A DNA stretch of 15,348 nucleotides from NCBI GenBank assembly GCA_030841245.1, contig JAVEDG010000256.1:1-15348 (forward strand). Direction: 5' to 3'. The notes under the pieces were generated by a model, which worked only from the letters and a program-made list of their open reading frames with translations, did not search any database and was not told the origin of the DNA. Every line of letters starts with the position of its first letter. The stretch's first letter is position 1. The position numbers and the translations under genes were made by a program. Below, one piece after another: positions 6,986-14,765 of the stretch. This stretch comes from Actinomycetota bacterium. GTDB lineage: Bacteria; Actinomycetota; Actinomycetes; JACCUZ01.

Positions 6986-7825
6986 ATGAGCACACCGGTT
7001 CTCGACGACTCGGGTCAGCAGCAGGAGCCGCAGCCGTCCGACCGGCACCCGGCCGTGCACTATGCAGAGCTCGAGGGTGTGGCCCGCGTCGCGTCCTTCG
7101 TCTGCGGTGGCCTGCCGACGGTCGTCGTCGTGGACGAGGTAGGCCCGGTGGCGGCGTACGGCGTCGCGCTGGACGCCGTCGACGAGGCCATCGTGGTGGC
7201 CGACCTCGTGGGGTCGGACAGCCAGGTGATGGGCTCGCTGCGCGTCCTGGGCGACCACCTGCCAAGTGCCGAGGCGCTGGCCCGGCTCGACGACCTGGCC
7301 GTGCAGGCCGCGCACCTGCTGGACCGCCGGCTCCTGCAGGCCGCGTTCGCGCGCGCATCGGGACAGGACCCGGTCACCGCGCTGCCCAACCGCCGGACCG
7401 CCGAGCAGGCTCTGGGTGCCGCCATCGCGCGGGCCGAGCGTGGGCTCGGGACGCCTTCGGTCGTCGTCGTCGACCTCGACGGCTTCGCCGAGCTCAACCG
7501 CAGCCGCGGCGCCAACGCCGGTGACGCTGTCCTGCGCAGCGTGGGGACGAGACTGCGGATGACCTCACGGACCGTCGACCTGGTCGCCCGGATCGGACCG
7601 GACGAGTTCCTGGTGCTGCTCGAGTCGACCGGCGGCCCGGGTGCGGTGGCGGCGCTCGCTCGGCTGCGCTCCGCCCTGGCCGCGGGGGCGGGCGACCTGG
7701 CCGACCTGCCGGTGACCGCCTCGCTGGGCATGACGACCTACCGGCCCGGCGACGGCGTGGCGAGCCTCATCTCGCGGGCGGACGCCGAGCTGTACGCCGA
7801 GAAGGCGCGTCACCCGGCTCCCTGA
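6986..7825 (+). CDS. GAF-like/GGDEF domain protein with degenerate active site (GPDEF)
   Basis: Resembles diguanylate cyclases, which make c-di-GMP from GTP. The 279-residue protein has an N-terminal region (about 20-120) that looks like a shortened GAF sensor domain, with IVVADLVGSDSQVMGSLRVLG and a closing amphipathic helix. The GGDEF domain follows: DPVTALPNRR (128-137), VVDLDGFAELN (161-171), RTVDLVARIGPDEF (195-208) and VTASLGMTTY (243-252). The signature reads GPDEF instead of GGDEF, so catalysis is doubtful. An RxxD (195-198) sits exactly five residues before it, the position of the c-di-GMP inhibitory I-site. It may therefore bind c-di-GMP rather than make it. ATG 6986 follows GAGGGAG by 8 nt. 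There is no signal peptide or membrane segment, so it is cytoplasmic. Confidence 0.88.
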   Translation: MSTPVLDDSGQQQEPQPSDRHPAVHYAELEGVARVASFVCGGLPTVVVVDEVGPVAAYGVALDAVDEAIVVADLVGSDSQVMGSLRVLGDHLPSAEALARLDDLAVQAAHLLDRRLLQAAFARASGQDPVTALPNRRTAEQALGAAIARAERGLGTPSVVVVDLDGFAELNRSRGANAGDAVLRSVGTRLRMTSRTVDLVARIGPDEFLVLLESTGGPGAVAALARLRSALAAGAGDLADLPVTASLGMTTYRPGDGVASLISRADAELYAEKARHPAP

Positions 7826-7956
7826 GCCGCTCGGGCGTCACCCGCTCTCGGAGGCCGCTCTCCCCGGGCACCCGGCTGTGAAGGCCGCGGTCGGGGGTTC
7901 GCCGGGCATGCACGTCCGTGTGGCGTCTGTCAGGCCCGTGGTGCCAGGCTGAGCGG

Positions 7957-8817
7957 ATGCCCCACCTCTTGCTGGGCTGGCGGATCGCGCTGGTCGGCTC
8001 GCTCGCCCTCCTCGCCGTGGGCGCGCTGCTGGCGGTGGTGCGTCCCACCGGCCCTCGGGGACGGTTCGCCGTCGCCGCCGTCACCGAGTGGGGCATCGTG
8101 CTCGGGCTGTTCACGATGTGGCAGGTGGTCGGCACCCTCGCGCACCACTCGTCAGCCGGGGCCATCGGCCGGGGTGAGGACGTCCTGGCCGTCGAGCGGC
8201 ACCTGCACATCGCGTCCGAGCACGCCACGCAGTCGCTCGTCCTCGGTCATCCCTGGCTGGTCCAGGCGTGCAACGGCTACTACCTCTACGGCCACCTCAA
8301 CGGCTTGGCGATCTTCCTGGTCTGGGTCTTCCTGTGGCATCGCCGGCTCTACCCGTCCGTCCGGCTGACCGTCGTACTGCTGACCGCTGCGTGCTTCTGC
8401 GTGCACTTCGTGCCGGTCGCCCCGCCGCGCCTGCTGCCCGGGGCGGGTTTCGTGGACACGGCCAGGCAGTACGGCGAGTCCGTCTACGGCCCCGCCACGA
8501 CCGGGCTGGCCGACCAGCTCTCGGCGCTGCCGTCGATGCACGTGGGGTGGGCGGCGCTGATCGCCTGGTGGGCCTGGCGGGCCAGTCCCTGGCGGTGGGG
8601 CTGGGCCGGTATGGCGCACCTCGCGCTCACGTCGTTCGTCGTCGTGGCGACCGCGAACCACTACTGGCTGGACGGCATCGCGGCGATGGCGGTCCTCGCG
8701 CTGGTGCTGGCGCTGCAGGCTGCGGTGCCGGCCTCGAGCCCGTCGCTGGGACGGCCGCCGCGGCAGGGGACTCCGGTCGGCGGCGAGCCGGAGCCCGAGC
8801 CGGTGCCCGCGGGCTGA
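7957..8817 (+). CDS. PAP2 superfamily membrane protein, Aur1/Ipt1 (inositolphosphotransferase-like) type
   Basis: A 286-residue multi-pass membrane protein with about six hydrophobic segments. The three phosphatase/phosphotransferase motifs are PVAPPRLLP (153-161), SALPSMHVGWA (189-199, PSxH with the catalytic-type His195) and ATANHYWLDGIAAM (231-244, second catalytic-type His235 and Asp239). This pattern fits the Aur1/Ipt1-like branch of PAP2 proteins, which act on polar lipid head groups such as inositol phosphates; the true substrate is unknown. The C-terminal 30 residues are Pro/Glu-rich and hydrophilic. ATG 7957 is chosen because the first transmembrane helix begins immediately after it; an in-frame GTG at 7918 would add 13 residues. 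It is separated from the GGDEF gene by 131 bp and is followed by a hairpin. Confidence 0.85.
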   Translation: MPHLLLGWRIALVGSLALLAVGALLAVVRPTGPRGRFAVAAVTEWGIVLGLFTMWQVVGTLAHHSSAGAIGRGEDVLAVERHLHIASEHATQSLVLGHPWLVQACNGYYLYGHLNGLAIFLVWVFLWHRRLYPSVRLTVVLLTAACFCVHFVPVAPPRLLPGAGFVDTARQYGESVYGPATTGLADQLSALPSMHVGWAALIAWWAWRASPWRWGWAGMAHLALTSFVVVATANHYWLDGIAAMAVLALVLALQAAVPASSPSLGRPPRQGTPVGGEPEPEPVPAG

Positions 8818-8825
8818 CCAGTTGA

Positions 8826-8853
8826 GGCGACCAGGCCCCGGAGCCCGGTCGCC
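8826..8853 (+). terminator. Hairpin terminator candidate after the PAP2 gene
   Basis: GGCGACC (8826-8832) and GGTCGCC (8847-8853) form a perfect 7-bp stem with a 14-nt loop that can extend by two G-C pairs past a bulge. It begins 9 nt after the PAP2 stop. There is no U tract, as is common in high-GC actinobacteria. It would insulate the groES promoter that follows. Confidence 0.5.
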
Positions 8854-8862
8854 GCCGCTGCG

Positions 8863-8889
8863 TTGGCACTCAGGTTGACCGAGTGCTAA
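8863..8889. promoter_or_regulatory. CIRCE operator (HrcA binding site) of groES-groEL
   Basis: TTGGCACTC (8863-8871), nine bases, GAGTGCTAA (8881-8889). This matches the CIRCE consensus TTAGCACTC-N9-GAGTGCTAA at 17 of 18 positions. HrcA binds CIRCE and represses chaperonin genes until heat shock. The site overlaps the -35 box (8875-8880), so bound repressor would block RNA polymerase. Confidence 0.95.
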
Positions 8890-8903
8890 TCGTCGCCTAG
8901 ATT
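8875..8903 (+). promoter_or_regulatory. Vegetative sigma-factor promoter of groES-groEL
   Basis: -35 TTGACC (8875-8880), 17-bp spacer, -10 TAGATT (8898-8903). Both boxes are close to the housekeeping consensus with optimal spacing. Transcription should begin near 8909-8912, giving a leader of about 195 nt before groES. The CIRCE element overlaps the -35 and spacer. Confidence 0.8.
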
Positions 8904-8908
8904 CCGTG

Positions 8909-8935
8909 GTAGCACTCTCGACCCGAGGGTGCCAG
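8909..8935. promoter_or_regulatory. Second, degenerate CIRCE-like site at the transcription start
   Basis: GTAGCACTC (8909-8917), nine bases, GGGTGCCAG (8927-8935). The left arm matches the CIRCE arm at 8 of 9 positions and the right arm at 6 of 9, with the exact 9-nt spacing. It overlaps the predicted transcription start. It may be a weaker HrcA site or decayed remnant. Confidence 0.5.
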
Positions 8936-8941
8936 CTCGCC

Positions 8942-9013
8942 GGGTCCGTCCCGGAGCCCCTTCAGCGGGGTCCGTGCGGAGCCGGGCCGAGCAGCCAAGC
9001 AGCCAAGCAGCAC
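8942..9013 (+). repeat. Short repeats in the groES leader
   Basis: GGGTCCGT-CCC-GGAGCC (8942-8958) recurs as GGGTCCGT-GC-GGAGCC (8968-8983), a 26-bp period. Directly after it, AGCAGCCA is repeated in tandem (8990-8997, 8998-9005) with a partial third copy AGCAGC (9006-9011). The repeats lie in the untranslated leader between the promoter and groES. No function is known. Confidence 0.6.
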
Positions 9014-9106
9014 GGCAAGGACGTGGCAGTCCGGCCCCCGCGACGGCGGACCGCCAGGTCACTTCGCCCCGCAGCTCGTGAGATCCATGCGAGAGGGAGT
9101 CAGAAC

Positions 9107-9412
9107 GTGACGACGGCCACCAAGGTTGCCATCAAGCCGCTCGAGGACCGCATCGTGGTCCAGCCGTCCGACGCCGAGCAGACCACCGCGTCGGGCCTCG
9201 TCATCCCGGACACCGCCAAGGAGAAGCCCCAGGAGGGCACCGTCCTTGCGGTCGGCCCGGGCCGGTTCGAGGACGGCGCGCGCGTGCCGCTCGACGTCAC
9301 CGTCGGAGACAAGGTGCTCTACAGCAAGTACGGCGGCACCGAGGTCAAGTACGGCGGCGAGGAGTACCTCGTCCTGTCGGCCCGCGACGTGCTCGCGGTG
9401 ATCGACGGCTAG
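9107..9412 (+). CDS. groES: GroES co-chaperonin (Cpn10)
   Basis: Heptameric lid of the GroEL folding chamber, cytoplasmic. At 101 residues it has the normal length and opens TTATKVAIKPLEDRIVVQ, followed by the mobile loop TTASGLVIPDTAKEKPQEG (about 24-42), which contacts GroEL. VLAVGPGR, GDKVLYSKYGGTEVKYGGEEYLVL and a terminal DVLAVIDG complete the family pattern. The GTG start at 9107 has AGGGAG 7 nt upstream. The open frame extends upstream but that part is leader and lacks homology. It is first in the groES-groEL operon, under a CIRCE-controlled promoter, and is separated from groEL by a 123-nt structured spacer. Confidence 0.97.
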   Translation: MTTATKVAIKPLEDRIVVQPSDAEQTTASGLVIPDTAKEKPQEGTVLAVGPGRFEDGARVPLDVTVGDKVLYSKYGGTEVKYGGEEYLVLSARDVLAVIDG

Positions 9413-9439
9413 GACCGACACCAGCACAGCTCCAGACAC

Positions 9440-9479
9440 CGCCCCGGGCGGCCCGGCTCCACGTCCGGCCCCCGGGGCG
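9440..9479 (+). other. Strong RNA hairpin between groES and groEL
   Basis: CGCCCCGGG (9440-9448) pairs perfectly with CCCGGGGCG (9471-9479). After a one-base bulge, GGCC (9450-9453) pairs with GGCC (9467-9470). No U tract follows. It may act as a partial terminator, an RNA-processing site or a stabiliser that sets the groES:groEL ratio. Confidence 0.6.
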
Positions 9480-9499
9480 TCGTCGTCAAGGACAGCGAC

Positions 9500-9515
9500 G
9501 GCGTCCCACGACGCC
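9500..9515 (+). other. Small hairpin just upstream of the groEL ribosome-binding site
   Basis: GGCGTC (9500-9505), tetraloop CCAC, GACGCC (9510-9515). It ends 2 nt before GAAAGGA (9518-9524), the likely groEL Shine-Dalgarno, which is 11 nt from ATG 9536. It could affect ribosome access. Confidence 0.45.
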
Positions 9516-9535
9516 GCGAAAGGACAGACCAGGAC

Positions 9536-11155
<1,620 letters not shown>

Positions 11156-11163
11156 GGCGAGCT

Positions 11164-11194
11164 CGGCCCGACCCCGTGTCGGGGGGTCGGGCCG
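11164..11194 (+). terminator. Terminator hairpin of the groES-groEL operon
   Basis: CGGCCCGACCCC (11164-11175) and GGGGTCGGGCCG (11183-11194) form a perfect 12-bp stem with a 7-nt loop, starting 9 nt after the groEL stop. No U tract follows, as is usual for intrinsic terminators in this group. Confidence 0.85.
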
Positions 11195-11229
11195 TGCCCG
11201 CGTCGCAATGAGCCGACACAATCGAGGCC

Positions 11230-12285
11230 ATGGCAGCCCCCGAGGGTCCCGGTCCTGACCCGGGCGGCGAGCTGACCGGCCCGGCCGGCCCACCGGCGGC
11301 GACTGCGGTCGGACTGGGCGTCGCCGCGGTGGCCCGACGGCTCGGGGTCGCCCCGGGCACGCTGCGGACGTGGGACCGCCGTTACGGCATCGGGCCCAGC
11401 GCGCACGTCTCGGGCGCTCAGCGCCGCTACACCCCGGAGGACCTGGCTCGGCTGACCCGGATGCGGTTCCTGATGCTGCAAGGCGTCTCGCCGGCCGACG
11501 CGGCCCGGTCCGCGTGCGAGGACGCCGGGCCGGTCGACCCCGCGCTCGCGCTGGTGAGCGCGCACCGACGGGCCGGCCGGTCGGGCCGATCCGGCGGTGG
11601 CCGGGTGCTCGCCCTGCGGGAGGCCTCGCCGGCGACTCGTGGTCTCGCGCGGGCGGCGATGGCGCTCGACACGGCGGGTGTCACGTCCCTGGTGACGGCG
11701 AGTCTGTCCAGACGCGGGGTGGTCGCGACGTGGAACGACCTGCTCGTGCCGGTGCTCGTCGGTCTCGGTGACCGGTGGCGGGTCACCGGTTCGGGCATCG
11801 AGGTCGAGCACGTGGTGGCCGAGTGCGCCGAGGACGCGCTGCGGGCGACCACGCGCCGGCTCCGCCGGGCGACCAACGTGCGCCCGGTGCTGCTGTGCTC
11901 GGTCGAGAGCGAGGAGCACCGACTGCCCGTCCACGCCCTCGCTGCGGCGCTGGCCGAGCGGTCCGTCGCCACGCGGGTCCTGGGCCGGCTGCCGGTGTCC
12001 GCGCTCGCCGACGCTGTGGCGCGGACCGGGCCGGCCGCGGTCTTCGTCTGGTGCCAGGGTGTGCGGGAACGGGCGGACGCGGCGGGCCTCGCGGCGCTGC
12101 CCGTCGTCCGTCCCACGCCGACCACCGTGATCCTGGGCGGGCCGGGCTGGTCGATGGGGGGACGACCCCCCGGAGTGGTGTGGGTGCCCGACCTCGGTGG
12201 CGCGGTCGCAGCCGTCATGTCGGCCGTGGGCGGCAACGCCGACAGCACCGGCACAAGGGACCGCGCCGCGCCCGATCCGCGATAG
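11230..12285 (+). CDS. MerR-family regulator with cobalamin (B12)-binding-like domain
   Basis: Probable DNA-binding transcription factor. In the 351-residue protein, a Pro/Gly/Ala-rich leader (1-25) is followed by a MerR winged-helix domain (about 28-95: VAAVARRLGVAPGTLRTWDRR, then AQRRYTPEDLARL). Residues about 135-210 resemble the helical B12-binding cap and contain W183-x9-E193-H194, the motif of the B12-dependent photoreceptors CarH/CarA. The C-terminal Rossmann-like half has E226-x-E-x-H230-x-x-P (canonical ExDxHxxG), keeping the candidate cobalt-ligating His, and ends with VILGGPGW. Cobalamin or light sensing is thus plausible but unproven, since Asp and Gly of the motif are replaced. 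CACAAT (11217-11222) lies 7 nt before the ATG and GAGG 2 nt before it, so the start may be leaderless. In mycobacteria this slot beside groEL1 is occupied by whiB3. Confidence 0.85.
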   Translation: MAAPEGPGPDPGGELTGPAGPPAATAVGLGVAAVARRLGVAPGTLRTWDRRYGIGPSAHVSGAQRRYTPEDLARLTRMRFLMLQGVSPADAARSACEDAGPVDPALALVSAHRRAGRSGRSGGGRVLALREASPATRGLARAAMALDTAGVTSLVTASLSRRGVVATWNDLLVPVLVGLGDRWRVTGSGIEVEHVVAECAEDALRATTRRLRRATNVRPVLLCSVESEEHRLPVHALAAALAERSVATRVLGRLPVSALADAVARTGPAAVFVWCQGVRERADAAGLAALPVVRPTPTTVILGGPGWSMGGRPPGVVWVPDLGGAVAAVMSAVGGNADSTGTRDRAAPDPR

Positions 12286-12320
12286 CCTCCGGCGGACGAC
12301 CGAGCGCAAGGGGAGTGTGG

Positions 12321-13238
12321 GTGGCCGACGATCTCGCCGCGCTGCTCGCCTCGGGGGAGCGTGCGGCGTTCCACGGGAGGCCCGCGGCCGGGCTCGAGCC
12401 GCTGCGGCGCGCCGTGGAGCTGGCCCACGGCCAGGGCCTGGTCGCCGAGGCCGGTGCCGCCGGCTGGCTGCTCGGGGTCTGCCTGTCCTCGGTCGGTCGC
12501 TACGGCGGCGCGCTGCAGGTGCTCGAGCCGACCGCCGCGATGGGCGCCGACGCGGCCGTCGAGCTGCAGGTCGTCGCGGGTCTGGCGGCGGCGACGGTCG
12601 CTGCGGTCAACCGGCAGCTCGGCCGCCACGGGTCGGCCCGGGCCCACGACGAGCAGGCCCTGACCCTGACCGGAGGCGCCGGCGAGGCCGGCTTCGACGC
12701 CGTGGTCGGGCTGGCCGCCGATGCTGTGGGTCTCGGCGAGGCCGGCGCCGCCCGCGAGCACCAGGCCGCGGCCAAGGCCCTGGTCGAGGAGCACGCGCAC
12801 TGGTGGCGGCAGCGGGTGCGCCTGGGTTGGCTCGAGGCCGAGATCGGCCTGCTCACCGGGGAGCCCGAGGCGGCGGCCGAGGTGGCCCATGAGGCCGTGG
12901 AGCTGGCCGAGCGCTCCGGAGCTCCGCGGCACGTGGCCAAGGGCCTGTTGTTCCTCGGGGTGGCCCAGGTCGAGTCGGCGCGCGAGGACGACGCGGCGGC
13001 CACTCTGCGCAGGGCCGCCCTGCTGGCCGAGAGCCTCGGCACGCTGCCGCTGCTGTGGCCCGCTCGTGCCGTGCTGGGTGCCCTCGTGGCCGAGCGCGAC
13101 CCGGGGGAGAGCGAGCGGTGTCTGGCCTCGGCCCGGCGGGCCGTGCAGACGATCGGCGACGACCTGCCCGACGAGCTGCGCGACGCGTGGCTGGAGCGGG
13201 GCGACGTGGCGGCGCTGCGTGCCGGAGCACCCGGCTGA
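12321..13238 (+). CDS. Alpha-helical repeat (TPR-like) protein of unknown function
   Basis: A 305-residue, Ala/Leu-rich soluble protein built of paired amphipathic helices. Examples are PAAGLEPLRRAVELAHGQG (21-39), a GRYGGALQVLEP helix, a GEPEAAAEVAHEAVELAERSG helix and EDDAAATLRRAALLAESLG. The spacing suggests tetratricopeptide-like repeats and therefore a protein-interaction scaffold. No catalytic motif, signal peptide or membrane segment is seen. GTG 12321 is chosen because AAGGGGA (12308-12314) lies 6 nt upstream; an in-frame GTG at 12315 has no room for a ribosome-binding site. TAGCCT (12283-12288) over the merR stop may be a -10 for its own promoter. It occupies the position of Rv3415c, the hypothetical gene upstream of sigD in M. 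tuberculosis; homology was not tested. Confidence 0.75.
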   Translation: MADDLAALLASGERAAFHGRPAAGLEPLRRAVELAHGQGLVAEAGAAGWLLGVCLSSVGRYGGALQVLEPTAAMGADAAVELQVVAGLAAATVAAVNRQLGRHGSARAHDEQALTLTGGAGEAGFDAVVGLAADAVGLGEAGAAREHQAAAKALVEEHAHWWRQRVRLGWLEAEIGLLTGEPEAAAEVAHEAVELAERSGAPRHVAKGLLFLGVAQVESAREDDAAATLRRAALLAESLGTLPLLWPARAVLGALVAERDPGESERCLASARRAVQTIGDDLPDELRDAWLERGDVAALRAGAPG

Positions 13239-13249
13239 CCCGCAGCGGC

Positions 13250-13266
13250 CGGCGTCCTGGACGCCG
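13250..13266 (+). terminator. Possible hairpin terminator after the helical-repeat gene
   Basis: CGGCGTC (13250-13256), loop CTG, GACGCCG (13260-13266). It is a perfect 7-bp stem beginning 12 nt after the stop codon, without a U tract. Confidence 0.45.
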
Positions 13267-13376
13267 CGCGGGGCATCAGCAGCGCCCAGGGTTTTCCGCG
13301 TCCCAACGCTCACGCTGAGCGCGCGGCGTGCCGATGAACCCCTCGAGCGTCGGGACGGTCCCGGCCGGGAGGTGAC

Positions 13377-13517
13377 GTGCACCCGATGCTGGCCATGGCC
13401 TTGCGGGCGGTGCGCCGCGCCCTTCTCCGGCCCCCGACCGAAGCCACACCATCGGTCGGGCCATTGGGCTGGCCGTCAGTCGTCGCATCGGTCCTGTCGT
13501 CACGGAGGTCGTCTTGA
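13377..13517 (+). CDS. Possible leader ORF (46 codons) coupled to bldM
   Basis: GTG 13377 opens a 46-codon frame (ATG alternative at 13386, 43 codons) preceded by GGGAGG (13367-13372) with 4-nt spacing. Its TGA (13515-13517) overlaps the bldM TTG start as TTGA. The peptide begins MHPMLAMALRAVRRALL and is basic, then Pro/Ser-rich, with no recognised homologue. A 9-bp hairpin lies inside it. It may be a regulatory leader peptide or chance; coding evidence is weak. Confidence 0.25.
   Translation: MHPMLAMALRAVRRALLRPPTEATPSVGPLGWPSVVASVLSSRRSS
13433..13460. promoter_or_regulatory. 9-bp perfect inverted repeat upstream of bldM
   Basis: CCCGACCGA (13433-13441), 10-nt spacer, TCGGTCGGG (13452-13460). 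Two further G-C pairs form if CC (13431-13432) bulges. It ends 53 nt before the bldM start. It could be an operator, an attenuator or a stem-loop of the bldM leader. Confidence 0.5.
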
Positions 13518-14122
13518 CCACTGTCCTCGTCTGTGACGATTCGCCCCTTGCGCGCGAGGCACTGCGCCGGGCCGTGTCGACCATCCCCGGGGTCGACCGG
13601 GTCTGCGTGGCCGGCTCCGGCGAGGAAGGTTTGCTCCGCTGGGGCGCCGAACGCCCCGACCTGGCCCTGATCGACGTCCGGATGCCCGGCATCGGTGGCG
13701 TCGAGGCCGCCCGACGAATTCTCATCACTTCGCCCCAAGCGGCCGTGATCATGATGACAATGGCCGAAGACGTCGAAGGCGTCGCGCGGGCAGTCAACTC
13801 CGGTGCCCGCGGATTCCTGGTCAAGGACGCTTCTCGGGAGGAGCTCACCACGATGGTGACTCAGGCGCTGGCCGACTCGGCCGCCCGCCGGGTCCCGCGC
13901 GCCCGGCCGGAGGCGACCGGTGGGGTCCCGACGCTGACCGAACGTGAGCTGCAGGTGCTGCAGGGCATGGGCCGCGGTCGCAGCAACAACGAGATCGGCC
14001 GCGAGCTCTACCTCTCCGAGGACACGGTGAAGACGCACGCCCGGCGGTTGTTCCGCAAGCTCGGGGCTGCCGATCGGGCTCAGGCGGTGGCCATGGGCTT
14101 CCGCTGGGGACTGGTGCGGTGA
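13514..14122 (+). CDS. bldM: BldM-like orphan response regulator (receiver + LuxR-type HTH)
   Basis: In Streptomyces, BldM is a transcription factor needed for aerial hyphae and sporulation, acting as a homodimer or as a heterodimer with WhiI. The 202-residue protein matches it strongly from memory: MTTVLVCDDSPLAREALRRA at the start and EDTVKTHARRLFRKLGA...MGFRWGLVR at the end. The receiver domain keeps Asp8/Asp9, Asp54, Thr82 and Lys104, so phosphorylation is chemically possible, though Asp54 was reported dispensable for S. coelicolor BldM. The HTH spans about 140-200. No sensor kinase gene adjoins it. The start is a rare TTG at 13514, supported by GGAGG with 5-nt spacing and by the conserved N-terminus. 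shbA follows 4 nt after the stop, as in Streptomyces, so the two are co-transcribed. Confidence 0.93.
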   Translation: MTTVLVCDDSPLAREALRRAVSTIPGVDRVCVAGSGEEGLLRWGAERPDLALIDVRMPGIGGVEAARRILITSPQAAVIMMTMAEDVEGVARAVNSGARGFLVKDASREELTTMVTQALADSAARRVPRARPEATGGVPTLTERELQVLQGMGRGRSNNEIGRELYLSEDTVKTHARRLFRKLGAADRAQAVAMGFRWGLVR

Positions 14123-14126
14123 GCCC

Positions 14127-14765
14127 GTGGCTCAGCCCGCCGTCCCGCCTCCCGTAACGCCCGCGCTCGCGGATGCGATCTCCAGTCACGCGGATGTGGG
14201 TGAGGAGCCTTTCGACCTCTCTCGGCTGGCATTGCGGGCGGCTCGGGGCGACCGACGAGCGACCGACGACCTGCTCATGCATGTCCGCCTGATCGTTCAT
14301 CGGTACTGCCGTGCCCGTCTCGGACGCCTTCCGGGCAGCGAGCACGCAGCCGACGACGTGGCTCAGGAGGTATGCATCGCCGTGCTGTCGGCACTGCCGC
14401 GCTACGAGGACCAGGGCCGTCCGTTCGAGGCGTTCGTCTTCGGCATCGCCTCTCACAAGGTGGCCGACGCCCAGCGGGTAGCGATGCGCATCGCGTTGCC
14501 GACCGACTCGGTCCCCGAGACGGCGGACCTGGGCCTCGGGCCCGAGGAGATGGCGCTGCGCGCCAGCGACGCGGCGATGGCGCGTCGGTTGCTCGACCTG
14601 CTCCCCGAGCACCTGCGAGAGCTGATCATCCTGCGCGTCGCCGTGGGCCTGTCGGCCGAGGAGACCGGGGCGGCGATGGGCATGAGCTCGGGTGCCGTCC
14701 GGGTCGCGCAGCACCGGGCGCTGAACCGGCTGCGCACCCTGGCAGCGGCGGAGGCCCACCGATGA
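14127..14765 (+). CDS. shbA: Sigma-70 family sigma factor, ShbA/SigD-like
   Basis: Directs RNA polymerase to a subset of promoters. In Streptomyces ShbA drives the principal sigma gene hrdB, and the mycobacterial relative is SigD. The 212-residue protein has a variable N-terminus (1-30), region 2 (about 33-118) with LIVHRYCRARLGRLPG, ADDVAQEVCIAVLSALPRY and GRPFEAFVFGIASHKVADAQR, a short acidic linker (about 125-142), and region 4 (about 150-205) with LPEHLRELIILRVAVGLSAEETGAAMGMSSGAVRVAQHRAL as its HTH. GTG 14127 is 4 nt after the bldM stop, and the stop overlaps the next start (ATGA). The bldM-shbA order is that of Streptomyces, and the groEL1-hypothetical-sigD-rsdA order is that of M. tuberculosis (Rv3417c-Rv3413c). 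Confidence 0.93.
   Translation: MAQPAVPPPVTPALADAISSHADVGEEPFDLSRLALRAARGDRRATDDLLMHVRLIVHRYCRARLGRLPGSEHAADDVAQEVCIAVLSALPRYEDQGRPFEAFVFGIASHKVADAQRVAMRIALPTDSVPETADLGLGPEEMALRASDAAMARRLLDLLPEHLRELIILRVAVGLSAEETGAAMGMSSGAVRVAQHRALNRLRTLAAAEAHR

Noticed and set aside
7826..7956. Terminator or promoter between the GGDEF and PAP2 genes
   Set aside because: Only 4-bp stems and a loose GAGCCGCTC/GAGGCCGCTC direct repeat were found; nothing convincing.
8990..9013. CRISPR-like array in the groES leader
   Set aside because: The repeat unit is 8 bp with no spacers, so it is a simple tandem repeat.
8906..9106. Possible N-terminal extension of GroES
   Set aside because: The frame is open but begins at the transcription start region, lacks homology, and groES has a good ribosome-binding site before GTG 9107.
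11775..12320. Possible N-terminal extension of the helical-repeat protein
   Set aside because: It lies inside the MerR-family gene in another frame; AAGGGGA before GTG 12321 marks the real start.
13239..13513. Promoter of bldM recognised by a BldN-type ECF sigma factor, as in Streptomyces
   Set aside because: No sequence resembling the expected -35/-10 pair could be placed with proper spacing by eye.
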